Shown: piece by piece, positions 1 to 8,738 of the stretch | Numbering within the stretch: position 1 is the stretch's first letter | Layout of the letters: the number at the start of each line of letters is the position of its first letter | DNA from: Candidatus Methanophaga sp. GoMg3.2 | GTDB taxonomy: Archaea; Halobacteriota; Syntropharchaeia; Alkanophagales; Methanospirareceae | Assembly: GCA_013180565.1 (NCBI GenBank) | Contig: QBUN01000409.1 | Location: 1-18,703, forward strand | Reading direction: 5' to 3' | DNA: 18,703 nucleotides | Program-made: the position numbers and the translations under genes | Notes under the pieces: model-generated | The model's input: the letters and a program-made list of their open reading frames with translations, nothing else | The model's database searches: none | What the model was told of the DNA's origin: nothing

Positions 1-31
1 TCTTTTGGTAAAGCTTTTCTTTTTAAGAAAA

Positions 32-63
32 GGTTTGTGGAAATCTGTGTAATCTTGTGGTTA
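32..63 (-). repeat. Dispersed intergenic repeat copy (CACAAGATT/CACAGATT family)
   Basis: Positions 41-62, read on the minus strand, match 4292-4313 on the plus strand over 22 identical bases, and similarity continues a few bases on either side. The units (CACAAGATT, CACAGATTT) recur at roughly 10-12 bp spacing. Related copies lie at 3161-3256, 4292-4320 and 4384-4417. Degenerate intergenic repeats of this look are common in many prokaryotic genomes. I see no coding potential here. It lies just upstream of the dnaK promoter region. Confidence 0.6.
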
Positions 64-93
64 TAAAAAGGAGCTAAACAAAAACAAGAAAGT

Positions 94-104
94 TTTTTAT
101 ATTG
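94..104 (+). promoter_or_regulatory. Candidate TATA box of dnaK-dnaJ
   Basis: TTTATATT lies at 96-103, about 50 nt before the dnaK start, within an A-rich stretch that could serve as BRE. A start site some 25 nt downstream would leave a leader of about 25 nt containing the GGAG at 137-140. This rests on pattern and position only. Confidence 0.35.
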
Positions 105-152
105 AATAAGGATAAGTATTAAGTAATGTTCTTTTTGGAGATGTGTTAAAAG

Positions 153-1997
153 ATGACAAAAACAATAGGTATAGATGTAGGAACAAGCAATTCCGCTGCG
201 GCTGCAATGATCGGAGGAAAAGCCACGATAATCCCGAGCGCAGAGGGGACGAGCCTAGGCGGTAAGGCATTTCCTTCTTATGTAGCATTCACGAAAGATG
301 GGCAAATGCTGGTTGGAGAACCCGCGAAGCGGCAGGCAGTGTCCAATCCGGACGGAACGGTGATGTCCATCAAGCGGAAGATGGGTACTGACTACCGGGC
401 GAAGGTTCATGGCAAGGAATACACGCCACAGCAAATAACTGCGTTCATCCTACAAAAGATAAAACGAGATGCGGAAGCATTCTTGGGCGATAAAGTAGAT
501 AAGGCGGTCTTGACAGTGCCAGCATACTTCAATGACAACCAGCGTACGGCAACGAAGGATGCAGGTGCGATAGCAGGGTTGGAAGTTGTCAGAATAATAA
601 ACGAACCCACAGCCGCGGCACTCGCTTATGGCATTGATAAAACAGAGAAAGAGCAGAAGATACTGGTATTCGATTTCGGCGGTGGTACACTAGACGTAAC
701 GATAATGGAGTTCAGCGAGGGTGTATTCGAGGTCATATCAACGAGTGGCGACACTGAATTGGGTGGGACAGACATGGATAGTGCAATCGTGGATTACGTC
801 GCGGAAGAGTTCAAGACACAATCGGGAATAGATGTGCGGAATGATAGTATGGCATTGCAACGGCTCCGGGAGGCGAGCGAAAAGGCGAAGATAGAGCTCT
901 CTAATGTGCTTGAGACCGATATAAACCTGCCTTTCATCACCGCAGATGCTTCGGGCCCGAAACATCTCGTCATGAAACTCTCGCGTGCGAAAATAGAGGA
1001 ACTCGTGCGATCGATCGTGGACAAATGCAAAACTTCAATAGATCTGGCATTAAAGGATGCTAAGCTCTCTTCCAGTGGTATTAACAAAATCATATTTGTT
1101 GGCGGGCCGACTCGGATGCCAATAGTGCAGAAATTCGTTGAGGATTTCGTGGGCTCGAAAGGCGAGCGTGGCGTTGATCCTATGGAATGCGTGGCTATGG
1201 GTGCGGCTATACAGGCAGGTGTGCTAACAGGCGAAGTAAAGGATGTCCTGCTGCTGGATGTTACTCCGCTATCGCTTGGTATTGAGACTTTAGGTGGCGT
1301 ATTCACGAAATTAATAGAACGGAACACTACGATACCCACGAAGAAAGGAGAAACATTCTCTACTGCTGCTGATAACCAGACGAGTGTTGAGATCAATGTC
1401 TTGCAGGGCGAGCGCGAATTTGCACGTGATAATACTTCCCTGGGGCGGTTCCATCTGATGGATATTCCACCATCGCCAAGAGGTGTGCCTCAAATTGATG
1501 TTACCTTCGATATTGATGCCAATGGCATATTGAGTGTCACCGCCAAGGATCTGGGCACAGGAAAGCAGCAGGCAATTACAATCACCGCTTCGACCAAATT
1601 AGCTCAAAGCGAGATAGACCGGATGGTTAACGAGGCAACGCGATTTGAAGAGGAAGATAAACGGCGTCGCGAAGCTGTGGAAACTAAGAACCAGGCAGAG
1701 AGCCTTATATATACCACTGAAAAGTCTCTCACGGATCTGGGCGATAAGGTCTCAAGTGACGAGCGGACACGAATAAATGCTATTGTCGAACGACTCAAGG
1801 AGACGATAAAGAGCGATGATGTTCACAAGGTGAAGGCGGAGATGGAAGAATTGACACGTGCATTCCACGAAATTTCGACTCGCGCATATCAACAAGCCGG
1901 AGGTGCACAACAGCAGCAACAGCAGGCAGGTGGTCCAAAAGAAGGTGAAACGGGCACAGCAGATGCAGAATACAAGGTGGTGGATGATGAGGAATAA
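153..1997 (+). CDS. dnaK: Chaperone protein DnaK (Hsp70)
   Basis: ATP-dependent Hsp70 that binds exposed hydrophobic segments of unfolded proteins in the cytosol, working with DnaJ and GrpE. The 614-residue length is normal. The nucleotide-binding domain spans about residues 1-365: phosphate-1 loop GIDVGTSNS (6-14), then [29 protein letters not shown], the phosphate-2 loop [10 protein letters not shown], and VGGPTRMP. The interdomain linker [10 protein letters not shown] follows at about 368, then the substrate-binding beta domain and a helical lid. The tail is Gln-rich and ends EYKVVDDEE. The first loop has Ser where most DnaK proteins have the second Thr of GTTNS. GGAG at 137-140 is the likely ribosome site. 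dnaJ follows after 25 nt, so one operon is likely. No grpE is adjacent on the visible side. Archaeal dnaK genes are generally regarded as acquired from bacteria. Confidence 0.97.
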   Translation: MTKTIGIDVGTSNSAAAAMIGGKATIIPSAEGTSLGGKAFPSYVAFTKDGQMLVGEPAKRQAVSNPDGTVMSIKRKMGTDYRAKVHGKEYTPQQITAFILQKIKRDAEAFLGDKVDKAVLTVPAYFNDNQRTATKDAGAIAGLEVVRIINEPTAAALAYGIDKTEKEQKILVFDFGGGTLDVTIMEFSEGVFEVISTSGDTELGGTDMDSAIVDYVAEEFKTQSGIDVRNDSMALQRLREASEKAKIELSNVLETDINLPFITADASGPKHLVMKLSRAKIEELVRSIVDKCKTSIDLALKDAKLSSSGINKIIFVGGPTRMPIVQKFVEDFVGSKGERGVDPMECVAMGAAIQAGVLTGEVKDVLLLDVTPLSLGIETLGGVFTKLIERNTTIPTKKGETFSTAADNQTSVEINVLQGEREFARDNTSLGRFHLMDIPPSPRGVPQIDVTFDIDANGILSVTAKDLGTGKQQAITITASTKLAQSEIDRMVNEATRFEEEDKRRREAVETKNQAESLIYTTEKSLTDLGDKVSSDERTRINAIVERLKETIKSDDVHKVKAEMEELTRAFHEISTRAYQQAGGAQQQQQQAGGPKEGETGTADAEYKVVDDEE

Positions 1998-2022
1998 TGA
2001 AAAAATCATAGTTGTATAATAT

Positions 2023-3162
2023 ATGCCAAAGAAAGATTATTACGAGATACTCGGTGTTAGCAGAGACGCTACAGATAAAGCGATAAAAAAAGCATATCGG
2101 AAGCTGGCGAAGCAATACCATCCGGACACATACCAGGGGGACAAGAAAGAAGCAGAAGATAAGTTCAAAGAGATTTCTGAGGCTTATGAGGTGCTGATTG
2201 ACAGGGATAAACGTACGAAGTATGACCAGATCGGGTCACGGGTTGCGGATGACGCTTTTGGGCCCGGAGGTTTCGATTGGTCTCACTTCACGCACTCGCG
2301 GGATGTAGAGGACATCTTTGGTAGTGCCATATTTGATTCGTTCTTCAGGTCTCCATCTAGTCCCGGATTTGAGGGTAGTGGCGGCATATTTGACACTCTC
2401 TATGGCGGTGGGGAAGGGATAGAAAGAGCAGCTCGGGGTGCTGATGTTCGGTTACGGTTGGACATCACACTCGAAGAGGCTGCTCGAGGCATAGCGAAGA
2501 GGATAGAAGTTCCGATGTCTCGACCATGCAAAGCTTGTGGTGGTTCCGGAACACGTTCTGGTAAAGCTACTGTGTGTCCCCAGTGTAGGGGTACCGGTCA
2601 GATACGAAACGTTCAGAGCAGAGGCGGTACCCGTGTGATAACCGCTGCCGTCTGTCCACAGTGTAAAGGCACTGGGAGAGCCACCTACGACCTCTGCGAG
2701 GCATGCGGCGGTGCCGGTATGGTATCAAAGCGGACAAAGATAGAGCTTAAAATCAAGGCAGGTGTAGCTACAGGCTATGAGATAACGGTACCCAGAGCAG
2801 GAAGACCTCCTGAGTCACAACTTGGCGGGGAACCGGGCAACCTATATGTGGTCTTAAACGTTTTACCGCATCCGATATTTAAGCGGCAAGGCGATGACCT
2901 CTATATAAAAACCCCTATTAGTTTTACTCAAGCTGCCTTAGGTGATGATGTTATGATCACGACACTAGATGGCAAGCATGTAAAGCTAAAAATACCGAGG
3001 GAAACGCAGACAAACACCAAACTTCGCTTGCGTGCGTTGGGAATGCCGAAACTCGATGCTCTGGCTCATGGCGATCTCTATGTGGAGGTAGTTGTACAAA
3101 CGCCGAGGAATCTTACTGATAAGCAGAAGGAACAGTTACAGCAGGTGTTTGCTGGTACTTAA
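2023..3162 (+). CDS. dnaJ: Chaperone protein DnaJ (type I Hsp40)
   Basis: Co-chaperone that stimulates the ATPase of DnaK and delivers substrates. It has the full type I architecture in 379 residues. The J domain (about 4-70) has the HPD motif at 33-35. A Gly/Phe-rich region follows (about 75-140). The zinc-binding domain has four CxxCxGxG repeats at 169-176, 185-192, 211-218 and 225-232, all cysteines intact. The C-terminal peptide-binding and dimerisation domains follow, with the sequence [13 protein letters not shown] near the end. It starts 25 nt after the dnaK stop with no obvious promoter between them, which fits co-transcription. The intact zinc centres and J domain indicate a functional partner for the upstream DnaK. 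Confidence 0.97.
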   Translation: MPKKDYYEILGVSRDATDKAIKKAYRKLAKQYHPDTYQGDKKEAEDKFKEISEAYEVLIDRDKRTKYDQIGSRVADDAFGPGGFDWSHFTHSRDVEDIFGSAIFDSFFRSPSSPGFEGSGGIFDTLYGGGEGIERAARGADVRLRLDITLEEAARGIAKRIEVPMSRPCKACGGSGTRSGKATVCPQCRGTGQIRNVQSRGGTRVITAAVCPQCKGTGRATYDLCEACGGAGMVSKRTKIELKIKAGVATGYEITVPRAGRPPESQLGGEPGNLYVVLNVLPHPIFKRQGDDLYIKTPISFTQAALGDDVMITTLDGKHVKLKIPRETQTNTKLRLRALGMPKLDALAHGDLYVEVVVQTPRNLTDKQKEQLQQVFAGT

Positions 3163-3256
3163 AACCACGAGATTTCACAAGATTAACACAAGAACTTCCA
3201 CCAATTCAATTTAGGACACAGATTCACACCGATTTGATTTCATCTGCATTAATCTA
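3161..3256 (+). repeat. Dispersed intergenic repeat cluster upstream of tfb
   Basis: This stretch begins at the dnaJ stop. Bases 3161-3194 match 4384-4417 in inverted orientation at 33 of 34 positions. It continues with CACAGATTCACACCGATTT-type units up to about 3256. The same family occurs at 32-63 and 4292-4320. No ORF is supported here. Confidence 0.6.
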
Positions 3257-3307
3257 CTTTTACCACTGCAAAATTTCTTTTAGCTGTTCGAGCTACCATT
3301 ACATAAG

Positions 3308-3317
3308 TATTTATGTA
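3308..3317 (+). promoter_or_regulatory. Candidate TATA box of tfb
   Basis: TATTTATGTA lies 20-29 nt before the tfb ATG, the spacing expected for a leaderless archaeal transcript. No Shine-Dalgarno sequence precedes this start, which agrees with leaderless initiation. Confidence 0.4.
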
Positions 3318-3336
3318 AGAAAAACTATATATAATT

Positions 3337-4245
3337 ATGGATGAGCGAATAAGAAAATGTCGGGAATGCGGGTCTAAAAGCATAGTGACCGATCCTAAAC
3401 ACGCGGAACTATACTGCGCGGATTGTGGTATGGTAATAGCGGAGAATATCGTGGATCTTGGACCCGAATGGCGTTCGTATGACGCAGAGCAAGCTTCTAA
3501 AAGGGTGAGAACAGGACCACCCATGAGTTATAGAGTGCATAATAAAGGGTTGAGTACGCCTACGCCCGGATCACTCACTCGCTCAAAGAGATTGCGAGGG
3601 GTAATAGCAATGGACAGTAATGAAAAGACCCTTTCCTTCGCTCTCGGTGAGATAGATAGAATGGCTTGTGCTCTTAATCTACCGGGCGATCTCCGGGAGA
3701 CAACGTCATTGTTATACCGAAAAGCGGCGAAGCGGAGTTTGATTAAAGGACGAAGTATAGAAGAGTTGGCTTCGGCGATGCTTTACATTACTTGCAGGCA
3801 GTATGGGATACCACGAACATTGAAAGAGATTGCGGCGGTATCAAGAATGCCGTTGAAGAAAATAAGGCGAGCGTATATATTCCTATTGCGTAAGTTGGAA
3901 ATAAAGCTTGCTCCGGCTGATCCCGTGTGCTACATCCCTCGTTTCTGCTCCGAGCTGGGATTGAGTGATGTTATAAGAGAAAGAGCAATAAAGATAGTAT
4001 CCGAGGATAAGGAAACGATAGCAGCAAAAGGGTGGACACCCACAGGAACAGCCGCTGCTGCTATATACCTTGCATCTCTTTTAAGTGGTGAGTCGGTGGA
4101 GGAAAAAGATATGGCAAAGGTTGCGGGGACAACTCCTGTTACTATCCAAAATAGGTATAAGGAGTTGGCCAAGAAATCGAAGTTAAATACCCTTTCTTCG
4201 CATGCTCTTCAAAAGGGTGAATCTTTTGTGGCTGCAACTGTGTGA
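3337..4245 (+). CDS. tfb: Transcription initiation factor IIB (TFB)
   Basis: Archaeal TFIIB homologue that recruits RNA polymerase to TBP-bound promoters and contacts the BRE. The 302 residues are full length. An N-terminal zinc ribbon uses C8, C11, C27 and C30. A B-reader/linker follows (about 40-75) with the typical sequence RTGPPMSYRVHNKGLST. Two cyclin-like repeats cover about 100-190 and 195-290. The second contains KGWTPTGTAAAAIYLAS and ends with a helix-turn-helix-like segment (AKVAGTTPVTIQNRYKEL). It is monocistronic by spacing and apparently leaderless. It is flanked by inverted copies of a dispersed repeat. Archaea often carry several TFB paralogues, and whether this is the main one cannot be judged here. 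Confidence 0.96.
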   Translation: MDERIRKCRECGSKSIVTDPKHAELYCADCGMVIAENIVDLGPEWRSYDAEQASKRVRTGPPMSYRVHNKGLSTPTPGSLTRSKRLRGVIAMDSNEKTLSFALGEIDRMACALNLPGDLRETTSLLYRKAAKRSLIKGRSIEELASAMLYITCRQYGIPRTLKEIAAVSRMPLKKIRRAYIFLLRKLEIKLAPADPVCYIPRFCSELGLSDVIRERAIKIVSEDKETIAAKGWTPTGTAAAAIYLASLLSGESVEEKDMAKVAGTTPVTIQNRYKELAKKSKLNTLSSHALQKGESFVAATV

Positions 4246-4291
4246 AAATGGGATAGGACTAGCTCTAAAAAAAAATCGTATTTGTTTAGCA

Positions 4292-4320
4292 AACCACAAG
4301 ATTACACAGATTTTCACGAG
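4292..4320 (+). repeat. Dispersed intergenic repeat copy
   Basis: Bases 4292-4313 are identical to the reverse complement of 41-62. They consist of CACAAGATT and CACAGATTT units followed by a CACGAG tail. The copy lies in the tfb to NifU-like gap. Confidence 0.6.
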
Positions 4321-4383
4321 AAAATAATAATAGTAATCAGGTTTTAATAAACTATTGGCTATCCCATCCCTATTAACCCTAAT

Positions 4384-4417
4384 TTCTTGTGTTAATCTTG
4401 TGGAATCTCGTGGTTTT
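4384..4417 (-). repeat. Dispersed intergenic repeat, inverted partner of 3161-3194
   Basis: Read on the minus strand it matches 3161-3194 at 33 of 34 bases. The two copies face each other across tfb. The rest of the 264-bp gap is AT-rich and shows no gene. Confidence 0.65.
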
Positions 4418-4509
4418 TAAGATTAGCTATACAAATACAAATTTTAAAAGTTTTTGAAAGAAAGGTTTTTACATAGCGATACTACATAAATAATGAGGTA
4501 ATAGTTAGA

Positions 4510-4773
4510 ATGCTGGAAGAAGTAGAAGGCGTAATAGAAAAAGATATTCGACCGCTTTTAGAGATGCAAGGAGGAAGTATAGAACTGGAGGGTGTGGACG
4601 ACGACGGCGTGGTGAAGGTGCGGTTGACAGGCGCATGTGCAGGCTGCCCAATGAGCCAATTTACACTGGTGAACTTCGTTGAGGCGACACTGAAGGATAA
4701 GGTTCCTGGGGTAAAGCAAGTAGTCGCAACAGATGACGCCAAGGCAAGATTTGAAGAGTTATTGCGACGGTGA
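4510..4773 (+). CDS. NifU-like C-terminal domain protein (Fe-S scaffold)
   Basis: An 87-residue stand-alone Nfu domain. This family binds a transient Fe-S cluster on a CxxC motif and passes it to target proteins. The motif is present as GACAGCP with C43 and C46, inside the family pattern (I-RP-L--- GG-IEL near the start, then T-----E--LK---P after the cysteines). A good ribosome site, GAGGT at 4495-4499, lies 10 nt before the ATG. It ends 19 nt before the convergent secreted-protein gene. It most likely serves general Fe-S protein maturation. A nitrogenase link is not implied. Confidence 0.92.
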   Translation: MLEEVEGVIEKDIRPLLEMQGGSIELEGVDDDGVVKVRLTGACAGCPMSQFTLVNFVEATLKDKVPGVKQVVATDDAKARFEELLRR

Positions 4774-4792
4774 TAAAAAATATGTGAGAGGA

Positions 4793-5452
4793 TTAATAAT
4801 AATCCTCTACTTCAAGTTTCCAGCTATTACTAGATGCTATAACCTCTATGTAGTAGTCGGCATTCCCTTCATCAATGTATTCTGTACCATTGCAACATTC
4901 AAAAGAGCACTGCCACGAGCTAACAGAAACTATCGATTCGTTTTCCGGGTAAACATGTACGTTAAAGATAGAATGATCTGTTCTTCCTTTTACCGGGTTC
5001 ACAGTGTAGTTAATACGCCATATATCCCCTTTGATGGTGAATGGCTCACCTCTCTTATGGTCGCGGTCCGTGAACGTAATTACGGAATGCCATGTCTTTG
5101 TTTCTGCTGTTGGCGTTGGCGTCAGTGTTGGTGTTGGACTTAGACCTGTTTTCTCTTCTATTCCGGCGATAATACCTGTTGCGATATTAACATATACATC
5201 TAGCAGCCTGTCTGAAGAAGTCCATTGGACCATCCAGGTATTTTCCCCCTTGTAACCTTTGAAGTTATAGACTTGAACAGTTGTCATGTTTGTTGCGTTC
5301 AAGAAATCAGTAACGGTTGTATTTTCTATTGAAATGTCAATTGCATCGCATGGACTTAATTTGTATCCCTCTTCGTTACTAACTGCATTTACTGTAATAA
5401 GAGCAGTTATCACTGCGATGATAGCTAAAATTGCTACAATTTGTTTTTTCAT
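4793..5452 (-). CDS. Secreted modular protein: PepSY-like domain, Thr-Pro linker, beta domain
   Basis: A 219-residue exported protein of unknown role. A lysine-rich start and hydrophobic core (about 1-25) form a signal peptide. A PepSY-like N-terminal domain follows (26-100, ending in the DVYVNIATG pattern), then a Thr-Pro linker (about 104-118) and a C-terminal domain (119-219) with FTIKGDIWRI and the ending VEDYY. Six N-x-S/T sequons fit archaeal surface glycosylation. The start is taken as the ATG at 5452. The GTG at 5467 lies inside the Shine-Dalgarno sequence GGAGGTGAT (5463-5471), so it is unlikely to be used. About 87 of the first 100 residues match the paralogue at 9111-10247, which has an extra domain. 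The PepSY assignment is by pattern only. Confidence 0.8.
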   Translation of the reverse strand: MKKQIVAILAIIAVITALITVNAVSNEEGYKLSPCDAIDISIENTTVTDFLNATNMTTVQVYNFKGYKGENTWMVQWTSSDRLLDVYVNIATGIIAGIEEKTGLSPTPTLTPTPTAETKTWHSVITFTDRDHKRGEPFTIKGDIWRINYTVNPVKGRTDHSIFNVHVYPENESIVSVSSWQCSFECCNGTEYIDEGNADYYIEVIASSNSWKLEVEDYY

Positions 5453-5462
5453 TTTTTCTTTT

Positions 5463-5511
5463 ATCACCTCCTGTTGTCATACCTATTGGTAGGGCGGGGA
5501 TAAAAGCTTTT
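5463..5511 (-). promoter_or_regulatory. Promoter and ribosome site of the 4793-5452 gene
   Basis: On the minus strand the palindrome AAAAGCTTTT (5511-5502) runs into a TATA-like CTTTTATC. Shine-Dalgarno GGAGGTGAT (5471-5463) precedes the ATG at 5452 by 10 nt. The same arrangement precedes the genes at 9111-10247 and 10456-12201. The repeated spacing supports this as BRE/TATA plus leader. Confidence 0.6.
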
Positions 5512-5934
5512 CGATATATGTACGTTTCTTATCTATTTGGGGCACATACAAACATCTTAAAACCTGTTAGTTACTTCCCTATTTCACTTCATTAGAAGCC
5601 ACCTTTGAAAGTGCTCTATTTTATGGTTTCTGTCATCTCATCGGTTGAATATTGAATAGATCACAGCGCCTCACCTATCCTTTGCTGCACCCTTATATTT
5701 TTAAGCCACACTTCCGCAAACATTGTCATATCTGCCTGCTCCGTCTCGTCAATGCTTACCGCTTTCCCGTCCTCTATCAACACACCGACACTATGACTAT
5801 TTACCGCATCCTGCCATATCTCTACCGGATAATATCCGCCGTCTTCCGCCTGTATGAATAGCATTTCGGGATCTCGCATAAGGTCGCCGTGCTGCTTGTA
5901 ATAGTGCGCAAGTGAGAATATAGGGCCTAAATTG
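5502..5934. repeat. Duplicated segment, copy 1 (partner 12262-12695)
   Basis: About 435 bp align to 12262-12695 in the same orientation. The segment runs from the AAAAGCTTTT promoter element, through about 150 bp of non-coding DNA, into the 3' part of a DUF6908 gene. Alignment stops abruptly after the shared ATTG at 5931-5934. Identity is high in the coding part and lower in the spacer. Confidence 0.75.
5661..5934 (-). pseudogene. 5'-truncated DUF6908 gene copy
   Basis: The minus-strand translation matches the C-terminal 90 or so residues of the intact protein at 12422-12859 with only about six to eight changes. It includes IFSLAHYY, GDLMRDPEMLF and GGYYPVEIWQDAVNSHS. The first 55 or so codons are absent: homology ends at 5934, and the upstream DNA is unrelated. 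An internal ATG at 5879 could in principle start a 72-residue product, but the missing N-terminal part makes this most likely a relic carried by the segment duplication. Confidence 0.75.
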
Positions 5935-5968
5935 GCACAATCGAAAAAGTCAGTGATTTTTTAATTTT

Positions 5969-7087
5969 TCATTCAATTGTTCTGTGCATCAGATTTTCCA
6001 TGGTTCCTTTTCCTTTGATTTTTTTACTTCTCCAAGTTCCTTCTGCTTCTAGAACATAATTTGTTATCTTTAGATTTTCTTTTCCATGTACCCCAGACCA
6101 CGAAATTTTGGCAGTAGTTGTTACTTTGAGATCTAATAGAGGTTTACCTATTACATCTTTCCCTCCAGTTACCCTCCATTCAGTTGCAACTTTTGAAGGT
6201 ATATTCTCGTCTTCACTATATTCAACTTCTTCTACTTGAAAATCCCCTCGTTGGAAGTGAAACCATTTTCCATCTAATACTAAAGCACCTTCTCCCCCTT
6301 CAATAATTACTTCTTCTTCTAGTTCCAAAGAATGGTAAAATATGTGAATTGCTCCATTGGGAAACTGAAGATTCAACCACCGCCAATCATAAATATTGAG
6401 AGTTGAAAATATACCAACTCCATGTTCAATTATACCTCTTGCATCTTCTAGTTTGATCACTTCTCCTCTAACTTCTATTTCTCCTTTAACCTTAAAAGCA
6501 AACATATCATAAAATTTCTGAGCTAAAGAAGGGGTAACTGCAAGTTTTCCATTATAATATACAAGAACGCTTTTGGGGTTTAAAGGCTCGTACTTTAATT
6601 TTGCAGAAATCCCAATTTTTTTATCAAGAAAATTGAATATATAACCTTCTTCCCAAGTTCCATCAATGAACATTTCTGCTGCTTCTTCAAATACTTCTTG
6701 ATGATATCTCTCTTTAGTTTGATTCTTTAACATCCCTCTTGGATATGATTTTCCCCAGCGCTCAGATTTAAATTTCTCAGAGACTAGAAAGGAATCAATA
6801 ATGGATATTCTAAGGTCTGGAGAGTCCACCCAGAAAAATCTAAAAACACTGTCAATTGCTTGTGGCAAAGTTTCACCTTCTGAATTAAACATTACATAAA
6901 TCATCCCCTCTTCTATTGGACCAAAGTTTCCTTCAGATTTTGGAATAAGGGGTTCTTTAAGAAGGGGGGCATTATATACAAACTTTTCTATTCTTTTTTT
7001 GTTTGATCTTTTCAGCTTTATTAGCATCAAGATATTTTTCAAATAGAAACTTATTTTTGGATTAGGTAGGATTTCATCTTCTGGCAT
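5969..7087 (-). CDS. Uncharacterised protein, possibly lipocalin-like (CrtC/AttH-type fold)
   Basis: A 372-residue protein without signal peptide or clear membrane segment. The N-terminal 45 residues are basic (LIKLKRSNKKRIEKF). The middle is rich in Tyr, Phe and Trp. The C-terminal half alternates beta-like segments and contains IIEHGVGIFSTLNIYDWRWL followed by WLNLQFPNGAIHIFYHS. This recalls the RGY-x-EH-x-WG and WRW-x-x-x-QF-x-x-G pattern of CrtC/AttH-type double-lipocalin proteins, but the match is by eye and weak. The gene is visibly more AT-rich than its neighbours, which suggests recent transfer. It abuts the broken end of the DUF6908 copy. No partner gene is adjacent. Confidence 0.6.
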   Translation of the reverse strand: MPEDEILPNPKISFYLKNILMLIKLKRSNKKRIEKFVYNAPLLKEPLIPKSEGNFGPIEEGMIYVMFNSEGETLPQAIDSVFRFFWVDSPDLRISIIDSFLVSEKFKSERWGKSYPRGMLKNQTKERYHQEVFEEAAEMFIDGTWEEGYIFNFLDKKIGISAKLKYEPLNPKSVLVYYNGKLAVTPSLAQKFYDMFAFKVKGEIEVRGEVIKLEDARGIIEHGVGIFSTLNIYDWRWLNLQFPNGAIHIFYHSLELEEEVIIEGGEGALVLDGKWFHFQRGDFQVEEVEYSEDENIPSKVATEWRVTGGKDVIGKPLLDLKVTTTAKISWSGVHGKENLKITNYVLEAEGTWRSKKIKGKGTMENLMHRTIE

Positions 7088-7110
7088 ACTATCACATTTT
7101 ATTAAAACAC

Positions 7111-7122
7111 TATATTATATAT
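7111..7122 (-). promoter_or_regulatory. Candidate TATA box of the 5969-7087 gene
   Basis: An alternating A/T tract (TATATTATATAT on the plus strand) lies 24-35 nt before the ATG, the distance expected for a leaderless archaeal transcript. No Shine-Dalgarno sequence is present before this start. Confidence 0.4.
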
Positions 7123-7218
7123 TGAAAGAAGTATAATTTAACTGTTTTGTGGATAAGAAAATCTAAACTCATAACATAGATTTTAATAACACTCCTTCTT
7201 GTAGTGTCTTCCTTATGA

Positions 7219-7416
7219 GAAGGAGACCTTAAGGCAAGGCCAGCATTTGCGGATCTGGACGGCGATGGAGACCATGATCTGCTGATCGGTGAGTACGAGT
7301 ACGAGGATGTTTCTTATGCATACGAGAACACTGCGCCACTCGGCTTTGAGTTATTGTGCGCTATTATTGGTGTGGTGGCTGCGGTGTGTTTGATTAGGCG
7401 AAGAAGGATAAGGTAA
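7219..7416 (+). pseudogene. Tail of an FG-GAP repeat surface protein with PGF-CTERM-like anchor
   Basis: An open frame starts right after a stop (TGA at 7216-7218) and has no start codon of its own. It reads through an FG-GAP/VCBS-type calcium-binding motif (FADLDGDGDHDLLIGE). It ends with LGFELLCAIIGVVAAVCLIRRRR, a hydrophobic segment followed by an arginine cluster. That is the layout of archaeal C-terminal sorting anchors. The whole N-terminal part is missing, so this is the last 65 codons of a lost cell-surface protein. Confidence 0.65.
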
Positions 7417-7437
7417 GGGATAGTTCTGAGTTCAAAA

Positions 7438-7533
7438 ATGTGTATTATCCAGGAAATAGCACCTGCATTAATCGCAGGGGTTATTGTGTTTGTGGTGGAT
7501 TGGAAAAGGTTGTTGAGAAGACCGAAAAGCTAA
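7438..7533 (+). CDS. Small ORF with one hydrophobic segment
   Basis: A 31-codon ORF 21 nt after the FG-GAP remnant. It encodes a single hydrophobic stretch (about residues 5-20, APALIAGVIVFVV) followed by a basic tail (WKRLLRRPK). There is no clear ribosome site. It may be a relic of another membrane-anchor segment rather than a functional gene. The following sequence up to 7617 shows nothing I can assign. Confidence 0.2.
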   Translation: MCIIQEIAPALIAGVIVFVVDWKRLLRRPKS

Positions 7534-7617
7534 CTTTTTAGTGATGGATTTGCTGCAAACTAAGAAAGCGTTTCAACCGTGTTCAACTTGTATAGTTATT
7601 AGAAACGGAACAATTTT

Positions 7618-8738
7618 TTAACTACCCATTGCCAATTTTTCTGGAGAGTCAGAAGGAGCTTTAGATGAAATTTTCCCATCGTAATAACCGACTGTTGCTT
7701 TAAGTTTCTCAGCATAGTTGTAGATGGCGCTTAATTTATCTATCGGCACCTTTTCTTCTTTTTTATTTTCATCAAAGAAGCTCACATATATCCGCTTAGG
7801 ATTATTGAAATAGAACCTGCAAATCGGCTTAGTAGCTTTACCATCAAACAGAACGTTACAATAGTGTTTCCAATCTTTCAAAACAACCCTCTCAGGATTA
7901 ATAGTTTCACACAATATCGCTCGGACAATGTGAAAACCTTCTATCTCTTCTTCTGTTGTGACAATCCCATCATTTTCCACTACATCGCTCTCAGGCTCTG
8001 GAGTAGTGTCTCCGTTGTTCTCACCATCATGTTTTAATGCCTTTTCCAATCTATCACTGATCTCATCATTGATGAACTCTTTAAACGCATGATGAACAAT
8101 ACCAGTAAACTTTTCCCGGGCAGTTTTTCTTATCATGCCTACGTAAACCTGCTTTGTGAAGAATTTAACAAATGCTTCTGAGGGCGAATCCAGTTCTTCT
8201 CCAAGAATTCTCTTTATTTCTTTCGTATATTTTAGCTCGCTTGCGGCTGAGACTATTTCATCGGTCTTAAAGGATTCCTTTCTAAAGCGTTTCAATTCTT
8301 CCACCAGAGGCTCCTTTAGGTTAAGCATATCAAGCTCAAGAAAAGGCTTTGCATCCATTGTGTTCGCTTTTTCAAGGTCACTATAAAATTTATAAATAAT
8401 TCCATTAGTAAGAACACCGACTTTTACTTCAGTAACAGAAAAATATCTATAAAGTTGGGACGCATGTGCCCGTCCAGATTAGTGTTCGCTGATTTACATT
8501 CAAACAGCATAATCGGCTTTTTATCTTTCATTATAGCATAATCTACTTTTTCACCTTTCTTTGTACCAACATCACAGGTGAACTCGGGCACAACTTCCTC
8601 AGGATTAAAAACATCGTATCCTAGAGCTTTTATGAATGGCATAACTCGGGCCGTCTTTGTCGCTTCTTCCGTTTCTAAACGCTCGGATCGTTTAGAAATA
8701 CCACTAGATAATTCTTTTATTTGGTCTATTAAATCCAT
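7618..8738 (-). pseudogene. COG4748-type restriction endonuclease-like protein, frameshifted
   Basis: Two reading frames rebuild one protein of about 373 residues. The 5' part (8738 to about 8468) has an HsdR-like N-terminal nuclease domain. Its PD-(D/E)xK candidates are D66 and E80-x-K82 in KVDYAIMKDKKPIMLFECK, preceded by the family signature TARVMPFIKALGYDVFNP. After NLDGH the frame is lost, and the neighbouring frame continues ASQLYRYFSVTEVKVGVLTNG and runs into the 246-codon ORF that ends at 7618 (KPFLELDMLNL, ASELKYTKEIKRIL). The cause is an apparent extra CA pair at about 8465-8468. The family resembles the N-terminal region of type I restriction subunit R but lacks helicase domains. 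No methylase or specificity gene is adjacent. The break could be real decay or a sequencing error. Confidence 0.8.

Noticed and set aside
794..1396. 200-codon minus-strand open frame inside dnaK
   Set aside because: Lies entirely antisense to dnaK, has low-complexity Ser/Thr/Ile-rich content and no ribosome site. It is a shadow of the real gene.
3161..4417. Repeat copies around tfb as a possible CRISPR array
   Set aside because: Copies are few, degenerate, in both orientations and not separated by spacers of regular length. No cas genes are present.
4510..4773. Nitrogen-fixation link for the NifU-like gene
   Set aside because: It is only the stand-alone Nfu domain, common in general Fe-S maturation; no nif genes are nearby.
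4733..5143. 136-codon plus-strand frame overlapping the NifU-like gene end and the secreted-protein gene
   Set aside because: It runs antisense through the secreted protein's C-terminal domain and Thr-Pro linker and has no domain pattern of its own.
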